64,000 bases of DNA from Brachycybe producta (lineage: Eukaryota > Arthropoda > Diplopoda > Playtdesmida > Andrognathidae): NCBI GenBank assembly GCA_036925085.1, contig JAUPFP010000030.1, forward strand, positions 1,748,884 to 1,812,883, given 5' to 3'. The notes beneath the pieces are model-generated. The model did not search any database. It worked only from the letters and a program-made list of their open reading frames with translations, and was not told the DNA's origin. Positions 1 through 11,726 of this stretch are shown one piece after another. How positions within the stretch are numbered: position 1 is the stretch's first letter; each line of letters starts with the position of its first letter. The translations under genes were made by a program, and so were the position numbers.

Positions 1-581
1 ATGTTTAAAACAATTTATAAAATAAAATGTATTGTATGTGAGGCTACGTCATATACAACTATGGAAAAAAATAAATAGCTACCAAAATGCAATTCTAACC
101 TATTTTGTACTAAATTTTATCAAATTATGTTAATATGTCACGGAAATCTTTTTAATAAAACCAAAAATGTACTACATAAATATTTTAGAACATCTCTTCA
201 CGTAATAATCTGTCAATTAATAAGATTTGGCCAAAATATGGATTTAATGAGTTTTGAAAAAAAAAAATAAGTATGCAAATCTCGCTTTTATTTATTTTTG
301 ATAAGTTTTTCCCAAAACTTTTTCCCAATTTTTTGGACATTTTTGAATCTCCAAAAAATCCCTTCCTACTTCAGCTATTTCTTTTCTTCCCACATTTTCC
401 CGTCTGTCTTGGCTTTAACACCTTAATTATGGATGCTAATCACATACAAGACTCATTAGAAAACAAAAGAGTAAATCAATTGATTGTAAAATGACACCAC
501 ATTTCCAGAAAGAAAATTCTAGAAATGTTATTATTATGGTTTTTATTAAAACACTTTTGGCAAGGACAACATTCAAATGAG

Positions 582-612
<31 letters not shown>

Positions 613-1465
613 GCAAAAACAAACTCACAATCTGATATAAATATTTATTATTTAATTAGAACATTTTCAATGTCATTCCATTATTGGATAAAAGACAATT
701 AGAAATAGTTTTTTTAGAAAGGGCCACCTCCCACTCCCCCCCCCCTATTTCTAATAATTATATCTATACTATATTCGCATTTTGAAACAAATCAACCAGC
801 ACTTTATGAATTATTATTAATTAATGAAATGTTCCAGATGTGGTGGGCCTTGGAGTGGTGGACCTCAAAGAAGAACATTTGGTCACTAGAGACCTCCTTG
901 AGTGTGTGTGTGTGTGTGTTTGTGTGTTTTACAAAACAAATAATTCAAAGTCACTTGGCGTCACTTTTGGCCCTTAAAACCACCTATTTAAAAAGAAAAG
1001 CCTCAAAGGGCTCAATGACCAGAATCCGGAACTGAAGAGTTGAAAATTAATTGTTCAGGAAACGCAGGCAACATAGGAATATACAAGACTATAAGGACCA
1101 AGAGAGAACAAGACAACCAATGGTTTGGAGACTAGAAGTGCCCTTGAACTAAAATACAGTGCAGTGCTCTTTTTTCATTTTCTACCTGTTCATTCTTAAT
1201 AATTATTATTATCCTTTACTTCCCAAGGACAGTTTATTTACTAAATTGCATTGTGTTCTATGGAGGTATACTGACTGTGCTGCTGCTGCTGCTTCCTATT
1301 GTTGTTTTGTCATAATTTTAAAAAAGTATTATTTTATATAAATAGTGAAACCACGATTTTTTAAACATTAGAAGAAGCAACTTTGTCTTCTTACCTTCAG
1401 AAACAACTGGTGGCACACATAGAACGCATTCATTTTCAACGGCATCACATTAAAACGACGAAGAT
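1..1465. other. Upstream AT-rich region with simple repeats
   Basis: No convincing coding exon is visible. The stretch holds a CT microsatellite at about 582-608, a poly-C tract near 738-746 and a GT run near 902-930. Just before the NRF-6-like start codon there is a pyrimidine-rich stretch ending in CAG at about 1400. It looks like a splice acceptor and could mean that the start codon lies in a second exon behind an untranslated first exon further upstream. No TATA box or start site can be fixed. Confidence 0.4.
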
Positions 1466-4400
1466 ATGTCACACGGTCGCCACCGCAACCATATTTGTCT
1501 AATATTCGTTCTCGGTTTACTGAAATGTTTCCATCAAGTTCGGACTATGGCCGTAGATGTGGCTGTAGTGTCCATCAATGAGTCGTTGCCACACGAAGTT
1601 GGTGAACTGGACACTTCAGTCTTGAAGCAATTTCAATACGACCACATTTCAACGACGGCTTCAACCACTAACGATAATAACACAACCACTGTGGTGGCCA
1701 AACAAGTCGATGGAACATCCTTGTTTCATTTACCATCCATGTCTGAATTAGGAACATTTGTGTCTTCGGATGTTTCAGTAGACTGTTTCAATCATACCAT
1801 TATGTTCCTTCAACAGGTTCAACAATTGGAGTTCTGGGCACTGGAAAGTAAGCAATAGTATATATTATAACATATTATAAAATATATTAAATTATTCAAT
1901 ATAATTTAAAAAAAAAATTCATTGAAAGGTTGTTAGTAACTAGAATAGTAGGTGAGAAGGTGCTTAACATGATTTATGAACCAGCTGATTTTGAAACTCT
2001 TTGATTATTCTGACAATTTCAGGAGAACAAAATTAAGAAAAACTAAAAAGTGTTTTAGAAACTAGAAGGGTAGTTCAATCACTTATGGGTATTTTCATGT
2101 TCGATATCTTTCAAAATAAACATTTTATAAAGAATAACTTAAAAAACATTAAAAGATATCATCATAAAATTGTGACTAAATTACCCTTTTAGTTTCTAAA
2201 AAAAACACTGAAGTTTATCTTAATTTTGCTCCTGAAAGACATAATAATGAAATTTTGAGCGGCCTTTTTAACACTTTTAAAACTCATTTTTGCATATTCA
2301 GCATATTTCACCTGCTTTTCCAGTTTCTCAGAGTAGTTTAGAAACTAGAACGGTAAAAAATGAATGCTCTGAAATTATTTCAATTATATTTTAAAATTGT
2401 AACATTTTATAACAGTTTCAAAATAGTTTTTACGTTGTTTTTACATCAGCTTTTTTAAGGAAAAATTTTCAAAATAATTCATAAAAAGTTTACTATTGAA
2501 ATATCCAACATGAAAATATTTTAAAAAGTCTACAAAATTCTAGTTTTTAACAGACTTTAAATTTGTTGAAAGTGTTACTCCTTCTTTTGATAAGAAAGTT
2601 TACTTCAATTAGTTATTTTGAAATATTTTGTCAAATATACTAATTAGGTATTTTAGAAAATTTCCAATTTCAATTAAAACGATTTGATATAAACCAAACT
2701 TTGAAAATAAAAACTCTTTTAAATGTCATTTATTATTATTTTGTTAATTATTTAATAGTGTAACATTGACGTCTGTTTTGTCCTATTTGGCAAATGTTCA
2801 TATCTTTTTTAAAATTGACGATAACATTACTAGGCCAAACGAATCTTATAAAATACATAATTATCAAACAACACAAAGTAGAAGTGGTTCAAAAATGAAA
2901 TAAACAACAAACATCTGATCTGATCTGATATCTGTGTGTGTGTGACACATCCCTCATTTTCAGGCAACCTGACACCACCATCTATACATGTATAGTGTAC
3001 ATTGTAACATCAAAACATCCATTCATTATTTAATATTAATAATAAATTAATAATTAACGGATGTTTTGTGGACTCAGCCCAACCCAGCCCTTGACGATCG
3101 AAACCTCAATGAGGCCCATCAGATCAAAGTGGCCCCAGCAAAGCCCACCAAACCCAAGTGGCCATGCAAAGCCCTTCCACTTTTGTCATCAAATTACAAA
3201 CACAGCTCCAATGGACTGGGCTTTTTTTTAAAAAAAAAAAATCACCAGCCCTTCAGTGACAGAAAAAAACAAATTATTACAATTAAATAACGCACAATTT
3301 GTAATAATAATAAAATTTAAAAATTCTTTTTCTAGTGTTGGATGCTTCTTCGAAAATTCCGAGTCGTATTCTAAAGGGTAACCTCAACTTCTGGGGGAGT
3401 TACTCGGAATGTGTGAACATCAGAGTAAACTTCAAAGAGAACTCCAATTCGGTCACAGAGTCACGATTTACTGGACAATATTGTACAGTGGCTCTCACTT
3501 TGGACCAAAGTGTCGAAAATGCATCCATTTTTACGAGGGTACAAATTAGGAGCAAAATTAAGAGAAACTTGAAAGTGTATTTTTTTTAGAAACTAGAAGG
3601 GTAACAACTTAAACAATTTTTAAAACACTTTTTTAATTTTTGTTTATAAAAAAAATTAATTTTGAATGATAGCAACAAGAAAAATACTATGAAGTGGCTA
3701 CCCTTCTAGTTTCTAACACACTTTCAATTTTTCCTCCGTTTTGTTTTTCTGAAAATGCAGAATAATCATTAAAATGAGTTCAAAAATCACCTCTTCATAA
3801 AAACAACTTTAAAGTCATTTTACGCTAATCTGAATTTTCAAAAAACTTCAACGAAAAAAAATAAATTGAAAGTGTTTTATAAACTAGAAGAGTAACCAAA
3901 ATCACATGCTATCTTCAAAAATAATCTCTTGACAAAACCTTGAATGTCAATTTATTTTTATTTTTGGTTCAACTTAAAAGTGAAAAAAACTAGAATGTCA
4001 AATCTTAAATTGCGATGAAAAATTTATTTTGAAAAAATATCAAGATTAAAATGTATTCTTTCATTGATTCTTTCACTCTTCTAGTTTCTAATACGGTTAT
4101 TCACATTAATTTGATTGTTTTGAAATCTGACTGCTTTTAAAGTAAGCAATTTAAAATTTACAGAAATTAGTGTCATTGGTGACTAGAAACATGCCCCAGA
4201 TGCCTGGAATACTTCCGAAATTAGGATTCGGACTTTGCGTTCCATCCTCGTGTTCAACTCAAGACGTCCTCACAAATGTCCGATCTGGTGAGTTCCATCT
4301 GATAAGACCACTGGTCACTCAATACAAATTCAAAGTTATCATTTGTAAATCGTTAATTGTGTTTCGTTTCGACACATAACTCAAAGTGTTACGACATCTG

Positions 4401-7400
4401 TCCAATTCGACCACACTGGAACAAGCGGCCACTGTCCAAACGTGTCAAACGAAAAACTCGGTTCAACTGGACACTCCAGCAATTACAGTCAGGTAAGTAG
4501 CCATTTTTTTAAAATTTTATTTGTTTTACGAATCGCTAATTTTCGAACTCTGGTTATTCCGCAATTTCAGAAGGAGAAATTGAAAGTGTGTTAGAAACTA
4601 GAACAGGTTGCTGGAAAACTTACATTTTGAAATTATCAACAGGAAAATAACCGTATGTAATTGAGGTACCCTTCTAGTTTCGAAAACACTTTCAAGTTTG
4701 TCTTAAATTTGGACCTGAAAGATAGAATAAGCAAGAGTTTCAGCAAGGGAGCCCCCGTTTACACTTTAATTACTGGCATAATATTTTTTTTACAGTGCCA
4801 TTTGGAGTATTTTTGCCGTGGTCATCATCGTGGCCAGTATTTACGAAACCATCGACGATCTCCTCGAAAAACGTGCCAGTGCCAAAAAGGAACTTCACGA
4901 GTCCAGAGACGCCCTCGCACCAGACGAATCCGGATCCGACGGCAAAAGTCGCAGTAAAGGAGCCCAATTATTACTGTGTTTTTCCGTTGTGAGCAACGCA
5001 AAGAAGTTCATTGCCGTAAAGAAATCCGGACAAAATCTGTTCATGTTGGAAGGAATGCGTTTTCTAAGCATGACATGGATCGTGATGGGACATACTTACT
5101 TTTTGGGAATTAGCACTAACGGCCTCTGGGGTGCCAATCGCCATTCATTTATAATTTATATTCCTCCAATGAATCTTGTAATCGCATTTTCATTTCTTCT
5201 TCTTCTTCTAGACAATATCGGAGATTTCGTCAACGTCACCAAGGTTTTTCTCTTTCAGACTGTCATCAAAGGAGTTTTCGCAGTGGACACTTTTCTATTT
5301 TTGAGGCATATATATTTTAAACTTAGGACTTAAGACTTAAGACTTTTGAAAAAAAAATTGAGGCCTGGCCCACCAAGTACATATAGCCCACAAAACCATT
5401 GAGCATAGCTTTTTCAAAAGTACACCCAACCCATGAGGCTCACAAGGCCCACCCGACCCATGCGACTCACAAGGCCCACCCGACCCATGAGACTCACAAA
5501 GCGACTAGACACAAGTGTTCCACAAAGCCCACTAGAATATATAAGAGGCCCACAAAGTCCACCAGGATCCAAGAGGTCCGCAAAGCACACCAAACGCATG
5601 AAGCCCACATAGCCCACCAGCCTTTTTTTTATAAAATTGTCAGCCCACTAAAAGTGAAATAACAATTTTCTCTTTTTCCCCATCAAGTGGTCTCCTACTC
5701 GTGTACGTCGGTCTGAGAAGAGTTCGAGACTTCAAAAACCCTTTCGGTTGCTTTTTCCACATGTTAATTCATCGACTCGTTCGGTTCGAATTCTTAAAAA
5801 AAACCTCCTAACTGGATTTTTCGATCTAATTATTACGGCATATTTCTGGTTCGTTTAGAATTGCACCGGTCTACTACATGCTCGTCGCATGGGTGGCCGG
5901 CCCCTCCGACTATGTCCTCCAAGGTGGTCCGCAGTGGCCTCAAGTGGTCCAGTATAAAAACGACTGCCTTCTAACGTGGTGGAAAAGCGTTCTCTTCATT
6001 AGCAATTTCGGAGACACCACACACATGGTCAGTAATTGACACTTCCACTGAACAGTGGCTACTAGTGGTCAATACACAGTAAACAGTACCAATTTATTTT
6101 ACAGTGTGCTCCACACACCTGGTACATATCATTGGACACGCAACTGTTCATCGTCGGATGCATTTTGTTAATATTACTTCAAAGGTATTCTTGATTGTTG
6201 TTAGTTGGAACAAACACAAACCCCTTTTGGTGGTCGATTTCGACTTCAAAATGAAGTGGGGTTGCCGCCAAAACCGACTACTTCGGTACTTTCTAAAAAA
6301 AAAAACATTGTAACCACATTGCAAACACGTTGCAACTTAATTTTTCCGTCGAAATCGACCAACAAAAGTGGTCTGTGTACCAAGAGCCTAAAGGCTGATT
6401 CACATGAACCACTTTGTGGTGCTATAAACAGTGGACGCTTTTAGGAGGTCACTGATTACATAATGTTCATATGAGCCACCGCCACCTCTTTTTTTACACC
6501 ACAGTCGCGATGAGTGGTCGAGTCCTACCACAAGTGGCGACCTAAGCATTTTAATGTCAACTTGAACCCTTTGAACAAGGTTGTAACATAGAAAAACCTT
6601 GGTTTATTATAATTAAACCATGATTTTTTCTGTACTGGAACCCTCCTCTGAGGGTTCAAGGTGAAATTCAAGTGCTTTACTCTTTTCAACAACTTTTGTT
6701 TGCTTCTGAAGAAATTTAAATACATTACCTCAATCTGTAAAATGGAGTTGCCAAAAAATTAACTCTTGATTACTGAATTTTTGTCTTTGTGACAATTAAA
6801 AACTGAAACACAATTAAAAGAAAATTAATTTGACAACTGAGTGACTTTTGAACAAAAAATCAAACCTCATCTATTTATAACTTAATAAAAGAATTTACAG
6901 TAATTAGATATGCAAATTTGAGAGGAACTGTGAACCAATCAGATTAGATATAAGACATTTTCTACTCAAGAATTGGTTATCACCAGTTTTTTTTAACAAA
7001 AAAAAAAGGAGAAAAATAACCAGGGGCCTCAATACAGAAATAGAATAAGACTATAATATGACAATAAATTCTGATATCTGCCACATAACATTACATCAGT
7101 CATAAATACAAGTTATAAAATAGTATGACAAATATTGTCATAGAACTGGTGTACAACACATTATGATAGTCATAAAATAATAGCGCACAAGCAATGACGT
7201 CATAAGGTATGAATGTCACAATTTTATAACTTTTTCTGTAAGAATTTTTAAAGAAATGTTTTTTTTTTGTTATCATTTTAGATGGAGAAATTTCGGAATA
7301 ATTCTGATTGTTTTGTGCATTTTGGCATCTTGTTGTACGGCTTTTGTAATTTCTTACTTAGAACACATTCCATCATCGTCTGTATTTCTATCTGTGTACG

Positions 7401-9531
7401 GAAATTTACATAATATTATTTATAAAAATAGATATATATTAAAAAACCTTAAAATATGTTAAAAAAATAATAACATTAAAATATCAAATATTAAGAAATA
7501 TTGAAAATATTTTTTAAAAATAATTAAAATATTAAATATTACTAAAATATAATAAAAATAGTAGAAAAAATATCAGAAATATTAGAAAAATATTTAAAAA
7601 AAACATTAAACAATGTTAAAAAAATATTAAAAATATGAAAAATATTTAAAAAAAAAATTAAAGAATATTAAAAAAACATTAAAGTAATTCAAGTAATAAA
7701 TGTCCCGTTTTTATTGAAATATTTGTTTGTTATTTTAGGCCTGCAGCTCAACTACTTGCATACTCAACCGATTTCTACATAAAACCCTATTGTCGAATGG
7801 GTCCTTATGGTATCGGAATGCTTTTGGGATATCTACTTTTACACGGGGACGAATTTAAGACTCGAATAAAACCAGTGAGTAAACTTTTGTAATTAATGCT
7901 TTTGGCCACTTTTGAAACACTTTTTGACGACAAAATCAAGTCGAAGGTTGCTGGGCTGTCGTCGCAATGTATTTTCTATGGAAAGACGCCAAACTTGGCA
8001 AACGGGCGACAATAAAATTAAAAAAGGCTAAGAGTTCGAAACTCAACTGTTTGTAAAACACCATCAGACACTTGAATTTAATTAAATTTAAAATTTCTTT
8101 TAATATAGTTAACTGCAGTCATTTTATGGTTCGTGGCTGCTACGGTCAACTTAAGTATCATTTACGGAACCTATTCACAATTTCTAAGTACAGTGGAACC
8201 GACAGTCCTTCAAGGATCCATTTATAATGCTCTTTCTGGAACATCTTGGAGTTTAGGCCTCGGTTGGATGGTCTATGCGTGCTACATTGGATACGGAGGT
8301 AAGAATTAGAGATCGTACATCGATCCGTACCGCATAAAAAAGATACCTTTTTTTTGATTAAATCTTTCAGGTTTCGTATCTTCGTTTCTGTCTTGTTCCT
8401 TTTGGATTCCACTGAGTAGACTCAGCTATAGTGCCTACTTATTACATTATGTTGTAGAATACACCTTTTTTCAAAGACAGGAGACTCAATTTCACTTCGA
8501 TCAACTATTTATGGTTATTTTTGTATGGCTCCGACTATTTTTATGCAATAGAAAAACAAAACAAGTATGTTTCTCAAATTGTTGCTCAAGTAGTCATCAT
8601 CATCAGAGCAACTAGTAATAATTTTTTTTTCTAATAAAAAGGGCTGGTTAGAGACTAGATATCTAGTTACTATCAGAAACCTAGCCTCTAACCAGTGTTT
8701 TTGATTGAAAAAAACAAACCATAATTGTTGGTGATGTAAACTGGATTTTTATTTCACAATCACAATTGGCACTTGGGGCCACATATTGATATATATTGCA
8801 TAAAAATCAAGAGTCCCTCTAGTTATTTGAATTCGAAAAAAAATACTCTGCAAAACAGGCCACAAACTGGCAGGGCCATAACTATACACAATTTTACAAA
8901 TTATGCATAAAAATTAAAAGAAGGTCTTTAAACATTTTCTAATTAACAAATTATTATAAAATGTATTGCAAAATTTAAAATTTATTTTCAACAAATGTAA
9001 AATGTTATAAAAAAAACCTAATACCTATATATAATTCAATTCAATTCAATTAGATACACCTGCAATCAGCTCTAAAGCTATGTGGCAGGGGGATTGCTCT
9101 CAATGATGAGTGATTGTCATTATTTAAAAATAAGACATCATCACGAAATTGAAATCGTCCTAACAAAGAACTATTCACAAGAAGAGAATTTCATAGTCTA
9201 ACAACATTAGGAATGTTTTGGACCGGAGTGCAATGTTATGGCCCTGCCACAAAGACCTGTCATAAAACAATAGAAAAATCCTCACAAATGTATTTCTGTA
9301 TCGTAGGTTATATTATTTTTGGGTTTGCTCGTACTCACCTGTCTACTCTCGTTCGTCTTTTCGCTGGCATTCGAAGTCCCCTTCATTAACATGGAGAGGA
9401 TATTTACGAGTTCTCCAAAAAAGGCACCAAAGGTAAAAGAACCGATCGAAAACACGGTGAAAATATTCCTGTTGCACATTCTGGATGAAATGCACGATCA
9501 TCATCACACCACTTCAGAAATAAAAGGATGA
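1466..9531 (+). CDS. Nose resistant to fluoxetine protein 6-like acyltransferase, complete, 14 exons
   Basis: Exons: 1466-1847, 3336-3538, 4164-4287, 4387-4492, 4796-5130, 5212-5305, 5688-5783, 5859-6027, 6105-6184, 7282-7395, 7739-7874, 8109-8298, 8371-8513 and 9307-9531. The phases agree at every junction and sum to 2,397 bases (798 aa plus stop). The protein opens with a hydrophobic signal peptide (ICLIFVLGLLKCF). The Cys-rich NRF domain follows, with the family hallmarks FWALEMLDASSKIPS, GSYSEC and FTGQYC in residues ~100-250. The acyltransferase-3 membrane domain comes next, about 10 hydrophobic segments, with LEGMRFLSMTWIVMGH, VDTFLFLSGLLLVYV, HTWYISLDTQLF, KPYCRMGPYGIGMLLGYLL and PLSRLSYSAYLLHY. 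Family members are membrane proteins of gut and epidermis linked to lipid or yolk transport and drug sensitivity in C. elegans; the acyl substrate is unknown. The 5306-5687 intron uses GC-AG ends. The least certain junction is 7395/7739. Confidence 0.92.
2003..2247. repeat. Family B palindromic element (intron 1 of the NRF-6-like gene)
   Basis: The left end reads AGAAACTAGAAGGGTA near 2058 and the right end carries the inverted form near 2185-2200. The outer arms are CAGGAG..AAAATTAAG on the left and its complement ending CTCCTGAAAG on the right. The middle contains GATATCTTTCAAAATAAAC and its inverse. This is a well-preserved copy of a family seen at least 15 times in the window. Confidence 0.75.
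2310..2580. repeat. Family B palindromic element, diverged copy
   Basis: It carries TTTAGAAACTAGAACGG near 2338 and the inverse AAAATTCTAGTTTTTAAC near 2533, with TCATAAAAAGTTTAC in the core. It is less well preserved than the neighbouring copy. Confidence 0.55.
3336..3538 (+). CDS. Exon 2 of the NRF-6-like gene (NRF domain core)
   Basis: The acceptor TTTTCTAG precedes 3336 and the donor GTACAA follows 3538. The exon completes the Met codon split from exon 1 and encodes LDASSKIPSRILKGNLNFW, then GSYSECVNI and FTGQYCTVAL. These are the cysteine-bearing signatures of the NRF domain and are the strongest single support for the family assignment. Confidence 0.9.
3545..3765. repeat. Family B palindromic element
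   Basis: The inverted arms are GAAACTTGAAAGTG...AGAAACTAGAAGGGTA on the left and TACCCTTCTAGTTTCTAA...CACTTTCAA on the right. It lies in intron 2 and begins within about 10 bases of the exon 2 donor. Confidence 0.7.
3860..4110. repeat. Family B palindromic element, diverged copy
   Basis: It carries AAACTAGAAGAGTAAC near 3881 and the inverse ACTCTTCTAGTTTCTAA near 4076. It sits about 60 bases upstream of exon 3. Confidence 0.6.
4565..4735. repeat. Family B element, short copy
   Basis: TCAGAAGGAGAAATTGAAAG and GTTAGAAACTAGAACAGG on the left face TACCCTTCTAGTTTCGAAAAC and TTTGGACCTGAAAGA on the right. The middle is shortened. It lies in the intron before exon 5. Confidence 0.6.
5360..5640 (+). 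repeat. GCCCAC-rich tandem-like repeat inside the GC-AG intron
   Basis: Degenerate units built on GGCCCACAAAGCCCACC and CACCCGACCCATGAGACTC fill most of the intron between exons 6 and 7. The stretch is markedly GC-richer than its surroundings. Similar text occurs at 3075-3200 and 14630-14830, so this is a dispersed repeat. The open frames on both strands reflect the repeat period and do not look like genes. Confidence 0.6.
6185..7281. other. Long intron 9 of the NRF-6-like gene, nothing coding seen
   Basis: This is 1.1 kb of AT-rich intron. Short open frames around 6205-6440 lack coding character. It holds scattered fragments resembling the dispersed CCACAAAGTGG repeats also seen near 42050 and 45250, but no intact element could be delimited. 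Confidence 0.4.
8530..8815. repeat. Family C palindromic element next to a splice donor
   Basis: It matches the copies at 46084-46390 and 62327-62645. Shared parts are TTTTTATGCAA at the left edge, TTTCTCAA, a TGGTTAGAGACTAG arm facing CTAGCCTCTAACCAG, and TTGCATAAAAATCAAG at the right. The left edge starts only about 15 bases downstream of the exon 13 donor at 8513/8514. Confidence 0.6.
9307..9531 (+). CDS. Terminal coding exon of the NRF-6-like gene
   Basis: The acceptor TCGTAG precedes 9307 and the stop TGA ends at 9531. The exon gives the last membrane segment followed by FEVPFINMERIF, the typical C-terminal signature of insect NRF-6-like proteins, and then a soluble acidic and His-containing tail (DEMHDHHHTT). 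Confidence 0.88.
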   Translation, partial: VILFLGLLVLTCLLSFVFSLAFEVPFINMERIFTSSPKKAPKVKEPIENTVKIFLLHILDEMHDHHHTTSEIKG

Positions 9532-9576
9532 CAAAAAATTAATATAAACATCATTATTCACTTTTTAAAAAAAAAA

Positions 9577-9582
9577 AATAAA
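9577..9582 (+). terminator. Candidate poly(A) signal of the NRF-6-like gene
   Basis: AATAAA lies 46 bases after the stop codon and is followed by a T-rich run with CT repeats. It sits inside an A-rich tract, so it could be a chance match. Confidence 0.45.
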
Positions 9583-10955
9583 TGACTTTTTTTTCTCTCT
9601 CTTTTCTGCTTGCCCTTTTCAGCAACAGAATCGGCAACGTAACGTCGATGCTTAAAAGTCTTATCTCGAAGCTTGAATTTCTCTTTCGACAAATGCTGTG
9701 CAAAACAGAATATATATTTATATATATATAGTAATATAAAATGAAATACGAGGACGGTGTCTGTAATTTTCACCTAAAGAACTGTCTACACAAGACTGCA
9801 ACAAGTGGAGACTGTCCACATCCGGAGACAGTCCCCACAACGTCTCCACTTATTGCATTTCCTTTCTTAGTTTACTGCACAAAATGGCACAAGCAACATA
9901 AGGAGACTTGCAACAGAAACAGCTAGATAACTGGAGATTTTGTTGCAGAATCCTGTTGATGGTCGAACTGTCTCCTCGTGTTGCTTTATGTCTCCAGATG
10001 TTTCTATAAACATGAAACATATTGCAACAAGAGGAAAACTAATGGAGACACAGTCCACAGTAAAGCAAAATCCTGGAAACAGTCCTCACATGTTGTCATT
10101 TTTCCCTCTGAAGTTTACAACTCAAAATGGATATAAAAAAAACATACAACAAAAGGAGAACTTGTTACAGAAACATCTAGAGACAAGTGAACACTTTATT
10201 GCAGAATAGTGTTGAAAGGTCTTCTTCACTTGTTGCAGTTTGTGTGGACGGCTTTTTAATATTTACGAAAGTTTTTGTAAATTTTTTATATTTAACTTTA
10301 TTGTTCCAATTAATAATTTATTGGTTTGTACGTGAAGAAATAAAAACGATACTTTTTATCAGAAATATCAAAATGATTTGAGAAAGAAGATCAGATTTTT
10401 TTTGAAGGATTTTTTTTTGGGGGGGGGGACGGGGAAGGGGGCCAAAGGTGAAATATTTGGTTTATTTTTGTGTGTTTTTTTTTCAAATAGAGAAAAAGGA
10501 AAAATGATGAAAAAAAAAATGAAATTAAAAATAGCGACAGCCAACGAGACAAAAAATGAATAAATGACTATTTACAAACAACATTATTTTTTTTTTGCAT
10601 TTGGCAGCGCCATTTTTTGTTTAAAATACATAAAATAGAACGTTTAAAGTATTATTAATTTTTTTTTTACTTGTATTATTTTTTCCCTTATTTCACATCA
10701 AAAATAGTAATTGGTTGTCACAGCATAAAAGGAGTGAAAATAGAAAATCTTCACACGTTGAAAATTTGAGCAAATATCAAAAAAGAAAAACAAAGTTTTG
10801 ATGACTTAATTTACACAACGTTTATAATAATAATTAAGAATTAATCAAATTCTGAAAAAATTTACAAATACTTTGAAAAATTCAGTTAGGGATTTCCTAA
10901 GTTTGTCATTTGGGGGAAATTTTATTTTTTTCTCTCTCTCTTTTTTTTTTCGTAC
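9583..10955. other. Intergenic region with an inverted-repeat element
   Basis: About 9790-10245 has an inverted-repeat character. GCAACAAGTGGAGACTG near the left faces CACTTGTTGCAG near the right, with several internal GGAGACTG/CAGTCTCC words. This suggests a decayed foldback element. The rest is homopolymer-rich AT sequence, including a poly-G tract near 10422. A minus-strand frame at 9606-9710 is less repetitive than its surroundings but could not be assigned. Confidence 0.4.
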
Positions 10956-11160
10956 AGTCGCCGCAACTATAATTTAAAGCTTGTGACGTCAGAGAGGTTA
11001 ATCAAAAAGTTCCGACAGTTTCATTTTTTTTTCGATAAAAAAGGGATTATATAGCAAACATTGTCATAATAGTTATTACCCCTTTCCTATCAAGATAAAA
11101 GTGCCACAAGCCTATTTGATCAACCTCTCTGACGTCACAAGCTTTAAATTACAGCGAGGG
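10956..11160. mobile_element. Foldback MITE with TGACGTCA in both arms
   Basis: The left arm contains AATTTAAAGCTTGTGACGTC and then AGAGAGGTTAATCAAA. The right arm is its near-perfect inverse. The arms are about 47 bp long around a T-rich loop. A related half-element lies near 52568-52612. No target-site duplication could be fixed. Confidence 0.7.
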
Positions 11161-11175
11161 GACTACAAAGATATA

Positions 11176-11726
11176 CAGTGTGTTTCAAAAAAATGTATGC
11201 ACACTTTGCTTGTTAAGAAGTGCCATGTTTACTTTCTTAAATTTAATTTTATAATTAAGAGTAAATGTTACAATTTAGATTAGATATAACAGCATTGCAT
11301 ATTTTACGTTTAAATGAGGCATAATCTCAAGTTTTCAAAATGTTGTTCATTTTCATGAAGTTGACATCGGTAAGAAACCGATTTGCGAACATCAAATAAC
11401 GTATTTAGTTGAACTAGGTGACAATTCTCTTTAATTTCTTACCATAATTGTATAAATTGCAATAAATAGAAGAGAATTGTCGCACAATTGCAAGAAATAC
11501 GTTAATTGATGTCTTGCAGATCAGTTTCTTATTGATTTCAGCAATGTCTTAAAAGACAATGAATGGCATTTTCAATATTTGTTATAATACATTAATTAAG
11601 TATAAACATGTAATGCTGTTATATCTATTCTTTATTGTAACATTTACTCTTTAATTGTAAAATTAATAAATTAAACTTAAGAAAATAATTACAGCAGTTT
11701 GTATACAATATTTTTTAGACACCCTG
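11176..11726. mobile_element. Mariner-like non-autonomous element, long palindrome
   Basis: The ends read CAGTGTGTTTCAAAAAAATG and the inverse of CAGGGTGTCTAAAAAA, flanked by TA on both sides (11174-11175 and 11727-11728). Tc1/mariner elements duplicate TA and often start CAGGGTGT. Nearly the whole 551 bp folds on itself, with AGATATAACAGCATT and CGACAATTCTCTT recurring in the two arms. No transposase is present. Confidence 0.75.

Noticed and set aside
4661-4992. Alternative frames overlapping exon 5 of the acyltransferase gene
   Set aside because: The frame that matches the family (IWSIFAVVIIVASIYET) and joins in phase to its neighbours is a different one.
5399-5662. Thr/His/Lys-rich 87-codon frame and its antisense
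   Set aside because: It is a translation of the GCCCAC tandem repeat within the GC-AG intron.
9053-9250. Possible LINE 3' fragment in the last acyltransferase intron
   Set aside because: Some words (for example GGCAGGGGGAT and its near inverse CCCTGCCAC) suggest a repeat, but no reverse transcriptase motif or tail could be read.
9558-9773. Minus-strand frame with SKEKFKLRDKTFKHRRYVADS
   Set aside because: The block 9606-9710 looks slightly coding and has a possible acceptor, but it is isolated, ends in a homopolymer, has no recognisable family, and overlaps the presumed 3' end of the acyltransferase transcript.
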